NCBI RefSeq assembly: GCF_002339505.1
Contig: NZ_DDJO01000014.1
Span: 1-33,212 of the forward strand
DNA: 33,212 nucleotides
Reading direction: 5' to 3'
From: Corynebacterium sp. UBA2622
GTDB lineage: Bacteria; Actinomycetota; Actinomycetes; Mycobacteriales; Mycobacteriaceae
A program made the translations under genes and the position numbers. Numbering within the stretch: position 1 is the first letter of the stretch; each line of letters opens with the position of its first letter. Shown one piece after another: positions 21,528 to 28,589 of the stretch. Below the pieces are notes generated by a model that saw only the letters and a program-made list of their open reading frames with translations, was not told where the DNA came from and did not search any database.

Positions 21528-23708
21528 ATGTCCAAGGAAATCACCACTGCAGCAGTTCTCGGTGCCGGCTCCATGGGCGCGGGCATCGCGGCCCTCATGG
21601 CCAACGCCGGGCTGAAGGTCCATCTTCTCGACCTCCCCGGTGACGGCGAGGACCGCGACGAGCGGGCCCGCAAGGGCATCGAGACCCAGGTCAAGCGCCA
21701 CGGGTTCGCGCGCAAGGAGTACGCGGAGCGCGTCACCCCGGGCAACACCGAGGACCACCTCGACCGACTCGCGGAGGCCGACTGGATCGTCGAGGCCGTC
21801 TTCGAGGACATCAACGTCAAGCGCGACACCTTCGCCAAGGTTGACGCCCACCGCCGCCCCGGCACCCCCGTCACCTCGAACACCTCCACCATCCCGCTGG
21901 AGACGCTGCTCGCCGAGGCGAGCGAGGACTTCAAGCGCGACTTCGCCATCACCCACTTCTTCAACCCGCCGCGAGTGATGCGCCTCGTCGAGCTCGTCGC
22001 CGGCCCCGACACCGACCCGGAGATTACCGAGCGGCTCCGAGGCACCCTCGAGCGCGGCCTGGGCAAGGTCGTGGTCGACTGCCGTGACACCCCGGGCTTC
22101 ATCGCCAACCGCATCGGCTCCTTCTGGATGGGTGTCGGCGCGCAGGTCGCCTTCGACCAGGGCATCGCGCCCGAGCAGGCGGACGTCGCCTTCGGCCGCC
22201 CGTTCGGCGTCCCGCGCACCGGCGTGTTCGGCCTCTTCGATTACGTCGGCCTGCAGGTTGCCCCCCACATCTGGGGTTCGCTTCTCGGTGCCCTGCCCGC
22301 CGACGACGCGATGCAGAACTACGGTGTCACGGACTCCGCGCCCTTCAAGGAGCTGCTGGAGAAGGGCTTCACCGGCCGCACCGCCGAGTCCGGCTTCTAC
22401 CGCGGCCGCGACGAGGTCTACGACTTCGAGGCGCACGACTACCGCCCGAAGCAGAGCTACGAGGTGCCCAAGTCCGCGGTTGAGCTGATGGACTCCGGCA
22501 CCCCCGAGGGCAAATACGCCCGCGAGGTCTTCCGCATCTTCTTCCAGTACTGCTGCGACACTGCCTTCGAGATCGCGGACACGGTGGACAAGATCGATGT
22601 CGCGATGGAGCTGGGCTACGGCTGGAAGAAGGGCCCCTTCGCCCTCGCCGACTCGCTCGGCCTCGACTACGTCGCCTCGCTTTTCGACGCCACCCCGGCC
22701 CTCCTGGACTCGGCGCGCCAGGCCGGCGGCTTCTACGTCGACGGCAGGGTGCTCGGCACCGACGGCCAGCTGGTGGACCTTCCGCGCCGCGAGGGCGTGG
22801 TGCGCGTCGCCGACCTGGTCGACGGCGCCGAGGTTGTGGCCCAGAACGCGGGTGCGACCGTCTACAAGCTCAGTGACGGCACGGGCGTGTTTGTCTACAC
22901 CACCCCGATGAACTCCTCGACCGACGACGTCACGGAGCTTTTCACCCACGCCGGCGAGTGGGACCTGGCCTCTCTCGTCATCGCCAACGACGAGGAGCGC
23001 GCCTTCTCCGCAGGCGCCAACCTCCCGCGCCTGGCCGAGATCTCCGGCCCGAACGGCGACGAGGAGGCCCGCAAGGCCACCATCCGTCAGGGCGTCGAGG
23101 GCCTGCACGCGCTGCGTCGCGCCCCCTACCCCGTGGTCGGCGCCGTTCGCGGTGTCGCCCTGGGTGGTGGCATGGAGCTGCTGCTGCACACCGACGCCTC
23201 CGTCATTCACGGCGAGACCCGCGTGGGCTTCCCCGAGCGCTCGGTGGGCCTGTTCCCGGCGTGGTCCGGGCCGGTGCGCCTGCTGCAGCGCCTGCTCGAG
23301 CTGGGCGTCCCCAACGCCCACAAGACGGCCTACGACGCGCTGCTCAACGTCAAGCCGGTGCCCGCCGTGAACGTGGACTTCTGGCGCGACGGGGACCGCG
23401 TGATCATGAGCCCCGACCACGTCGTGGAGCAGGCCCTCGAGCTCGCCCGCGAGCTTGCGCAGGGTTACACCGCCCCCGAGGACGCCGAGCTGCCGCTGAC
23501 CACGGAAACCCTGGAGTACACCGAGGGATCCGAGACCGACAAGGCCATCGGCGCGGCCCTGGCCTCCGTCTACGCGGGCGAGGGCACCGCCACCGAGGCG
23601 GAGCTGGGCGACCGGCAGGTCGACGCCGCCTCCGATGTGCTGGCCCGCCAGGAGAACTTCGAGCGTGCGGAGCACATGGCGAAGACCCGCAAGCCGCTGA
23701 ACAACTAG
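21528..23708 (+). CDS. Bifunctional 3-hydroxyacyl-CoA dehydrogenase / enoyl-CoA hydratase (FadN-like order)
   Basis: This 726-residue fusion catalyses hydration of enoyl-CoA and NAD-dependent oxidation of 3-hydroxyacyl-CoA. Domain order is dehydrogenase first, crotonase last, as in Bacillus FadN and opposite to E. coli FadB. The NAD loop GAGSMG is at 12-17, and the catalytic His143-Glu155 pair lies in THFFNPPRVMRLVE. Two dehydrogenase C-terminal domains follow (about 185-400). The crotonase domain (about 485-660) keeps both catalytic glutamates, Glu550 in LGGGMELLL and Glu570 in VGFPERSVGL. ATG 21528 is chosen over the longer open frame because of AAGGA at 21519-21523. It ends 41 bp before a strong bidirectional terminator. 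Confidence 0.93.
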   Translation: MSKEITTAAVLGAGSMGAGIAALMANAGLKVHLLDLPGDGEDRDERARKGIETQVKRHGFARKEYAERVTPGNTEDHLDRLAEADWIVEAVFEDINVKRDTFAKVDAHRRPGTPVTSNTSTIPLETLLAEASEDFKRDFAITHFFNPPRVMRLVELVAGPDTDPEITERLRGTLERGLGKVVVDCRDTPGFIANRIGSFWMGVGAQVAFDQGIAPEQADVAFGRPFGVPRTGVFGLFDYVGLQVAPHIWGSLLGALPADDAMQNYGVTDSAPFKELLEKGFTGRTAESGFYRGRDEVYDFEAHDYRPKQSYEVPKSAVELMDSGTPEGKYAREVFRIFFQYCCDTAFEIADTVDKIDVAMELGYGWKKGPFALADSLGLDYVASLFDATPALLDSARQAGGFYVDGRVLGTDGQLVDLPRREGVVRVADLVDGAEVVAQNAGATVYKLSDGTGVFVYTTPMNSSTDDVTELFTHAGEWDLASLVIANDEERAFSAGANLPRLAEISGPNGDEEARKATIRQGVEGLHALRRAPYPVVGAVRGVALGGGMELLLHTDASVIHGETRVGFPERSVGLFPAWSGPVRLLQRLLELGVPNAHKTAYDALLNVKPVPAVNVDFWRDGDRVIMSPDHVVEQALELARELAQGYTAPEDAELPLTTETLEYTEGSETDKAIGAALASVYAGEGTATEAELGDRQVDAASDVLARQENFERAEHMAKTRKPLNN

Positions 23709-23716
23709 CGGGTTCG

Positions 23717-23740
23717 CGCCAGCGGTCCGGGCCGCTGGCG
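23717..23740. terminator. First hairpin between the convergent beta-oxidation operons
   Basis: CGCCAGCGG / CCGCTGGCG is a perfect 9-bp stem with loop TCCGGG just after the plus-strand operon. It has no T-run of its own and lies directly before the stronger hairpin at 23750. Confidence 0.55.
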
Positions 23741-23749
23741 GGAACGCGA

Positions 23750-23782
23750 AAAGGGGGGCCGGTGCGCGACCGGCCCCCCTTT
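23750..23782. terminator. Bidirectional intrinsic terminator between the convergent operons
   Basis: AAAGGGGGGCCGGT / ACCGGCCCCCCTTT is a perfect 14-bp stem with loop GCGCG. The A/T ends give a short T tract on both strands. It closes both the thiolase operon (plus) and the acyl-CoA dehydrogenase operon (minus). Confidence 0.92.
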
Positions 23783-23792
23783 CCCGTCCGAC

Positions 23793-24974
23793 TCAGCGGT
23801 AGGCGCTGACTCCGGTGACGGTCTTGCCCACGATGAGGGACTGGATGGTGTCCGTTCCCTCGTAGGTGTGCAGGGACTCGATGTCCGCCATGTGGCGGAT
23901 CACGTCGTTTTCCAGCAGGATGCCCACGCCGCCGAACATGTCTCGGGCATTGGCGGCCACGCGCCGCGCGGCGCGGGTGTTGTGCACCTTGGCCAGCGCC
24001 GCCTGCTTCTCGCTCAGCGTCCCTGCCTCCTCGAGCTCGAGCAGGCGCCTGCAGTACAGCGCCATGGCGGTCACGTCCATGAGCATGTCGGCGAGGCGCT
24101 GCTGGATGATTTGGTTCTTCACCAGCGGGCGGCCGAACTGGACGCGCTCCTTGGCGTAGCCGAGGGCCTTTTCGTAGCAGTCGATGGCGATGCCCAGGGC
24201 GCTCCACGCGACGCCGAGGCGGGTGCCACCCAGGACCCGGGCGGTGTCGCGGAAGGAGTTGGCGTTGGCGAGGCGGCGGGACTCGGGCACGCGGATGTCG
24301 CGAAGCCTGATGTGGGCCTGCGGGATTCCGCGCAGAGAGGCCTTGCCGGCGATGGTCTCGGCCTCGTAGCCGTCCTGGTCCTGGTCGACGATGAAGCCGC
24401 CGACCTCGCCGTTGTCCATGCGCGCCCAGACAATGGCGATGTGGCCCACGGAGCCGTGGCCGATCCACTTCTTTTCGCCGTTGATGACCCACTCGTCACC
24501 GTCGCGGGTGGCGGTGGTTTCCAGGCCGATGGAATCGGAGCCGTGATCGGGCTCGGTGAGCGCGAAGGCCCCGCGGATCTCCATGCGCGACATGGGGCCG
24601 AGGAACTCCTTCTTCTGTTCCTCCGAGCCGCACAGGTTGATCGACTGCATGGCCAGACCCGCCTGGACAATGACGGCGGTGGCGGTGGAGGCGTCGCAGC
24701 GCGCCAGCTCCATCTCGATGAGGCGGTTGGCGCGGATGCTCATGGGGCGCTCACCCTCGATGTCGATGGCGTCGCGCACCAGGCCGCGCTGGGCGGCATC
24801 TTCGACGGCGGGGATGTTGTACTCCGCCTTCTCCCACGCATCGTTGATGAAGGGGCGGATGCTCTCGCAGTACTCGCGCGTCTCGGACCACCACTTCAGG
24901 TCCTCGCCGTCCACGTCCGCGAAGACCTGGTAGTAGTCGGTTTCGGGGACGAGGAGCTTACTGGTCTCGGACAT
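23793..24974 (-). CDS. Acyl-CoA dehydrogenase, second tandem copy
   Basis: This FAD enzyme introduces the trans-2 double bond in acyl-CoA and passes electrons to ETF. The 393-residue product has the family signatures FALTEPDHGSDS (about 138-149), WIGHGSVGHIAIVWARM, the FGRPLVKNQIIQQRLADM segment and Glu372 in TYEGTDT as the catalytic base. Placing the base there is typical of the short/medium-chain and glutaryl-CoA type dehydrogenases. It is closely similar along its whole length to the upstream copy at 25033-26238, so the pair arose by tandem duplication. ATG 24974 has AAAGG upstream. It is the last gene of the minus-strand operon, 11 bp before the terminator. Confidence 0.94.
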   Translation of the reverse strand: MSETSKLLVPETDYYQVFADVDGEDLKWWSETREYCESIRPFINDAWEKAEYNIPAVEDAAQRGLVRDAIDIEGERPMSIRANRLIEMELARCDASTATAVIVQAGLAMQSINLCGSEEQKKEFLGPMSRMEIRGAFALTEPDHGSDSIGLETTATRDGDEWVINGEKKWIGHGSVGHIAIVWARMDNGEVGGFIVDQDQDGYEAETIAGKASLRGIPQAHIRLRDIRVPESRRLANANSFRDTARVLGGTRLGVAWSALGIAIDCYEKALGYAKERVQFGRPLVKNQIIQQRLADMLMDVTAMALYCRRLLELEEAGTLSEKQAALAKVHNTRAARRVAANARDMFGGVGILLENDVIRHMADIESLHTYEGTDTIQSLIVGKTVTGVSAYR

Positions 24975-24982
24975 GGGGGCCT

Positions 24983-25009
24983 TTCGGTCGGTTCGGTCGG
25001 TTCGGGCGG
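24983..25009. repeat. Three 9-bp tandem units between the two dehydrogenase genes
   Basis: TTCGGTCGG, TTCGGTCGG and TTCGGGCGG lie head to tail in the 58-bp gap just upstream of the ribosome site of the second gene. They could alter spacing or leader structure by slippage. Confidence 0.8.
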
Positions 25010-25032
25010 GGAAGGGGTGCTAACCGGCGCAG

Positions 25033-26238
25033 CTAGCTGGTGAAGGCGCCGACGCCGGTGATGGACTTGCCGACGATGAGCGACTGCATCGTGTCGGTGC
25101 CCTCGTAGGTGTGGAGGGTTTCCGCGTCGGCCATGTGGCGGATGACGTCGTTCTCCAGCAGGATACCCACGCCACCGAACATGTCGCGCGCGTTCGCCGC
25201 GACGCGGCGGGCCGCCCGGGTGGAGAACACCTTCGCCAGCGCGGCCTGCTGCTCGGTCATGGTGCCGGCCTCTTCGAGCTCGAGGAGGCGCTTGCAGTAA
25301 AGGCCCTGGGCGGTGACATCCATGAGCATGTCGGCGAGGCGCTGCTGGATGATCTGGTTCTTGATCAGAGGGCGGCCGAACTGGACGCGCTCGGAGGCGT
25401 ACTTCAGGGCCTTCTCGTAGCAGTCGACGGAGAGGCCGAAGGCGCTCCACGCGACGCCGATGCGGGTGGACATGAGGACCTTTGCGGTGTCGCGGAAGGA
25501 CGTGCAGCCGGGCAGGCGGCGGTCGTCGCCGACGCGGACGTTGTCGAGCTTGATCTGCGCCTGCGGGATGCCGCGCAGGGCGGCCTTGCCGGTGATGGTG
25601 TCGGCGGAGTAGCCCTCCTGGTCCTGGTCGACGATGAAGCCGCCGACGTTGCCGTCCTCCATGCGGGCGTAGACGACCGCGATGTGGCCGACGGAGCCGT
25701 GGCCGATCCACTTCTTCTCCCCGTTGATGACCCACTCGTCGCCGTCCTTGACGGCCGTGGTCTCCAGGGCGATGGAGTCGGAGCCGTGCTCGGGCTCGGT
25801 GAGAGCGAAGGCGCCGCGGATCTTCAGCTCGGACATCGGCTTGAGGTACTTCGCCTTCTGCTCCTCGGAGCCGAGCATGGCGATGGACTGCATCGCCAGG
25901 CCGGCCTGGACCCCCAGGGCGGTGGCGGTGGAGGCGTCGAGACGCGAGAGCTCGAAGCCGATGAGTCGCTTGGCGCGTACCGACATCTCGGGAAGCCCCT
26001 CGATCTCGATTCCGTCACGGACGAGACCGCGGCGGGCCATCTCCTCGACGGCGGGGATGCTGTACTCGGCCTTCTCCCACGCGTCGTTGATGCCGGGGCG
26101 GGCCCACTCGGCGAAGTCGCGGGCCTTCTGCCACCACTCGAGGTCGGCGCCGTCCACGTCGGCGAAGAGGCCGTAGTAGTCGGTGCGGGGATCGAGCGGG
26201 ATGCCCTGGAACTCTTTGAAGTCGACGGTGTCGGCCAT
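25033..26238 (-). CDS. Acyl-CoA dehydrogenase, first tandem copy
   Basis: This is the paralogue of the downstream dehydrogenase, 401 residues. It has the same landmarks: FALTEPEHGSDS (about 146-157), IGHGSVGHIAVVYARM, FGRPLIKNQIIQQRLADM and catalytic Glu379 in TYEGTDT. The N terminus is about eight residues longer. Substitutions near the substrate pocket, such as LMSTRIGVAWSAFGLSV against LGGTRLGVAWSALGIAI, suggest different chain-length preference, but this is inference. ATG 26238 has a GGAGGG ribosome site, and a well-spaced promoter (26281-26309) drives it, so it and the second copy may be expressed separately from the upstream ligase gene. Confidence 0.94.
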   Translation of the reverse strand: MADTVDFKEFQGIPLDPRTDYYGLFADVDGADLEWWQKARDFAEWARPGINDAWEKAEYSIPAVEEMARRGLVRDGIEIEGLPEMSVRAKRLIGFELSRLDASTATALGVQAGLAMQSIAMLGSEEQKAKYLKPMSELKIRGAFALTEPEHGSDSIALETTAVKDGDEWVINGEKKWIGHGSVGHIAVVYARMEDGNVGGFIVDQDQEGYSADTITGKAALRGIPQAQIKLDNVRVGDDRRLPGCTSFRDTAKVLMSTRIGVAWSAFGLSVDCYEKALKYASERVQFGRPLIKNQIIQQRLADMLMDVTAQGLYCKRLLELEEAGTMTEQQAALAKVFSTRAARRVAANARDMFGGVGILLENDVIRHMADAETLHTYEGTDTMQSLIVGKSITGVGAFTS

Positions 26239-26280
26239 GTTTACCCTCCGTGAGTGTTAGGTGAATCGTTCGTTCCGCTT

Positions 26281-26309
26281 ATTGTGACGCAGACCGCACG
26301 TAAACGCAA
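26281..26309 (-). promoter_or_regulatory. Promoter of the acyl-CoA dehydrogenase pair
   Basis: On the minus strand TTGCGT (26309-26304), a 17-nt spacer and CACAAT (26286-26281) precede the start codon by about 43 nt. The -35 hexamer and spacing equal those of the nitronate monooxygenase promoter. TTGCG also occurs as a second copy just upstream. Confidence 0.6.
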
Positions 26310-26341
26310 CAGATTTGTAGCGCAAGTTGGCGCATGCCGGG

Positions 26342-27847
26342 TTAGGGCATCCCCCGCAGCTCCCGACGCAGGATCTTGCCGGTCGCGTTCTTCGGGATCT
26401 CGTCGATGAACACGACCTCGTGCACCTTCTTGTAGGGGGTCACGCGCGAGGCCACCCACTCCATCAGCTCCCCGGCGCGGGGGTTGGAGCCCTCGCGCTT
26501 GACGACGAACGCCCGCGGAATCTCCAGGCCGTCCCTTTCCGCGCCTACCACCCCCACGTCCACCACGTCTGGGTGGGTGAGCAACAGCGCCTCCAGCTCC
26601 GCCGGGGCGACTTGGTAACCCTTGTACTTGATCACCTCCTTGGCGCGGTCGACGATGCGCAGCGCGCCGTCCCCGTCAATCCGGGCGATGTCGCCCGTGC
26701 GCAGCCACCCGTCCTGCACAAGGGTCTCTGCCGTGGCGGCGGGGTCGTTCAGGTAGCCCTTCATCACCTGGGGGCCGCGCACCAGGACCTCGCCCTCCTC
26801 GCCCTGCGCGATGTCCTCGAGAGTCTCGACGTCCACCAGGCGGACCTCGGTGTTGGGGGCGGGCTTGCCCACGCTGGCGTGGTCCGCCTCCCCGTGGACG
26901 TTCACCGCCACGAGCGGGGATGCCTCGGTCATGCCCCAGCCCTGGATTACGTGGGTGTCCAGGCGTTCCTCCACCGCGCGCATCGTGACGGCGTCGAGGG
27001 GCGCGGCGCTGCTGATCATCAGGCGGGAGGAGGCGAACCAGGCCGGGTCCACGTCGGGGTGCTTCGCCATCGCGATGGCCATCGGCGGGGCGATGAAAGT
27101 CAGCTCAATGCCCTGCTGCGCGTGGGCGCCGAGGAAGAGCTTCATGTCGAACTTGGGCATGGTGAACACGTGGTGGCGCATGAAGAGGGGGCCGAGCAGG
27201 AGGACCGTCATCCCGTAGATGTGGGAGAAGGGCAGGACGGACAGGGTTGCGGTGCCCTGCGTCATCCCGTTGCGCTCAAGCATGTCGTTGACCTGCAGGA
27301 TATTTGCCACCAGGTTGCGGTGCGTCAACTGGACGCCCTTCGGCATACCGGTGGTGCCGGAGGAGAAGGGAACCGCGGCGATCGAATCGGCGGCGATGGA
27401 CATCCCGGGCGCCGGCAGGCCCTTGCCCGCCACGGACTGGAGTTCCATGGAGAAGATCTGCGGGGTCTGCTCAAGGTCGGTGGGACCGATGAACAGCGCC
27501 GAGGACGCGGTGCCGACGATGTGGGCCACATCCGCCTGGTTCATCAGCATGCCGATCGGGTTGACCGCGGCCCCCGCGCGCAGGATGCCCAGCAGGCCGG
27601 CGGCGAAGTTGATGGAGTTGGGCACCTGCAGGGTGACCACGTCGCCGGGGCCGATGCCGCGGGCTGCGAGCTCTCCGGCGATGGACTCCGCCATCTCCTT
27701 CAGTTCGCCGTACGTCACCGAGGCGCCCGTCGAAAGCTCCGTGATCGCGGGGAGGGCGGCCTCCTCCTCGCGCAGTTCCGGGAAGAGCAGGCTGAAAACA
27801 TCGGTTTCGGGGATGTCGATGGCGGGGTAGGGGCTGGGGTGGATCAC
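26342..27847 (-). CDS. AMP-forming acyl-CoA synthetase (4-coumarate/fatty acyl-CoA ligase type)
   Basis: This ANL-family ligase activates a carboxylic acid with ATP and joins it to CoA, the entry step for beta-oxidation. The 501-residue product shows the P-loop-like SSGTTGMPKGVQLTH (about 168-182), the QGWGMTEASP motif A5-like segment, GWLRTGDIARIDGDG with the Asp that binds ribose, the hinge RAKEVIKYKGYQVAP, and the catalytic Lys in NATGKILRREL near the C terminus. GTG 27847 is chosen over the frame's ATG 27913 because of GAGGGAG at 27853-27859 with 5-nt spacing. Chain length cannot be read from sequence; its neighbours argue for a fatty acid. It is the first gene of the minus-strand group. 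Confidence 0.92.
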   Translation of the reverse strand: MIHPSPYPAIDIPETDVFSLLFPELREEEAALPAITELSTGASVTYGELKEMAESIAGELAARGIGPGDVVTLQVPNSINFAAGLLGILRAGAAVNPIGMLMNQADVAHIVGTASSALFIGPTDLEQTPQIFSMELQSVAGKGLPAPGMSIAADSIAAVPFSSGTTGMPKGVQLTHRNLVANILQVNDMLERNGMTQGTATLSVLPFSHIYGMTVLLLGPLFMRHHVFTMPKFDMKLFLGAHAQQGIELTFIAPPMAIAMAKHPDVDPAWFASSRLMISSAAPLDAVTMRAVEERLDTHVIQGWGMTEASPLVAVNVHGEADHASVGKPAPNTEVRLVDVETLEDIAQGEEGEVLVRGPQVMKGYLNDPAATAETLVQDGWLRTGDIARIDGDGALRIVDRAKEVIKYKGYQVAPAELEALLLTHPDVVDVGVVGAERDGLEIPRAFVVKREGSNPRAGELMEWVASRVTPYKKVHEVVFIDEIPKNATGKILRRELRGMP

Positions 27848-27876
27848 TGTGTCTCCCTCGTTGGTCTCCGGTGTGC

Positions 27877-27892
27877 TGTGATGTGCGTCGCA
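27877..27892 (-). promoter_or_regulatory. Possible GlxR/CRP-type site upstream of the ligase gene
   Basis: TGTGATGTGCGTCGCA matches TGTGAnnTAnnTCACA at five of five left-arm and four of five right-arm positions. It lies 30 bp before the ligase start. GlxR controls many carbon-use genes in corynebacteria; one imperfect site is weak evidence. Confidence 0.35.
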
Positions 27893-28028
27893 AAGCTGAC
27901 TCTGGTTTATCACACGTCACAGCGGAGGGGTGCCGCGCCACCGGGTCCCCGCCCGTGCCAAAACCGCGGCGACACCGATACGCGTGGCGGTGGGCGGGTG
28001 AGGGGGGCGTTTAGTAAGGTGAGAAAAC

Positions 28029-28439
28029 ATGACTGAACGTACTCTCATCCTCATCAAGCCGGACGGTGTCGCCAACGGCCACGTCGGCGACATCATCGCG
28101 CGCATCGAGCGCAAGGGTCTGAAGCTCGTCGAGCTGGACCTGCGCACCGCCGACCGCGAGACCGCGGAGAAGCACTACGAGGAGCACAAGGACAAGCCCT
28201 TCTTCGGGGAGCTCGTCGACTTCATCACGTCCGCGCCGCTCGTGGCCGGCATCGTCGAGGGCGAGTCCGCCATCGCGGCATGGCGCCAGCTCGCCGGCGG
28301 CACCCACCCGGTGGAGAAGGCCACCCCCGGCACCATCCGCGGCGACTTCGCCCTCACCGTCGGTGAGAACGTCGTCCACGGCTCCGACTCCCCGGAGTCC
28401 GCCGAGCGCGAGATCGCGATCTGGTTCCCGGGCAAGTAA
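28029..28439 (+). CDS. ndk: Nucleoside diphosphate kinase
   Basis: Ndk transfers the gamma phosphate between nucleoside di- and triphosphates through a phospho-histidine. The 136-residue product is the normal length. Family motifs are TLILIKPDGVANG (5-17), the nucleotide-binding Arg and Thr in TPGTIRGDFA (99-108) and catalytic His117 in NVVHGSDS. ATG 28029 has an AAGGTGAG ribosome site at 28016-28023, with TAGTAA or TAAGGT nearby as possible -10. It has its own terminator. Its usual corynebacterial neighbours are folC/DUF4233 on the left, but here the beta-oxidation genes lie between. Confidence 0.98.
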   Translation: MTERTLILIKPDGVANGHVGDIIARIERKGLKLVELDLRTADRETAEKHYEEHKDKPFFGELVDFITSAPLVAGIVEGESAIAAWRQLAGGTHPVEKATPGTIRGDFALTVGENVVHGSDSPESAEREIAIWFPGK

Positions 28440-28452
28440 TCCCCGCCGAGCC

Positions 28453-28486
28453 AACGCCGCCCCCGATCGAGGAGGGCGGCGTTTTT
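28453..28486 (+). terminator. Intrinsic terminator after ndk
   Basis: AACGCCGCCC / GGGCGGCGTT form a perfect 10-bp stem with an 11-nt loop, overlapping a five-T tract (28482-28486). Confidence 0.9.
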
Positions 28487-28497
28487 CGGTTCAGCCG

Positions 28498-28538
28498 CCG
28501 CTGAACGGCCGGTGAACCGCCGGTGAAACCTCCGGTAA
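28498..28538 (+). promoter_or_regulatory. PHO box, four 11-bp direct-repeat units, upstream of phoD
   Basis: CCGCTGAA (28498), CCGGTGAA (28509), CCGGTGAA (28520) and TCCGGTAA (28531) recur at exactly 11-bp intervals. The inner units differ by one base from the CCTGTGAA repeat described for PhoR in C. glutamicum, and read backwards give GTTCACC, the streptomycete PhoP unit. The array ends 51 bp before the phoD start, suggesting activation under phosphate starvation. Confidence 0.7.
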
Positions 28539-28589
28539 CCCGTGTCGCACCGGTTGCGGGCGGCGGGAGGAGGGGAGAAATTGTTCCCT

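Noticed and set aside
21468..23675. 735-codon open frame on the minus strand
   Set aside because: It is antisense to the FadN-like fusion gene, which has full catalytic motifs.
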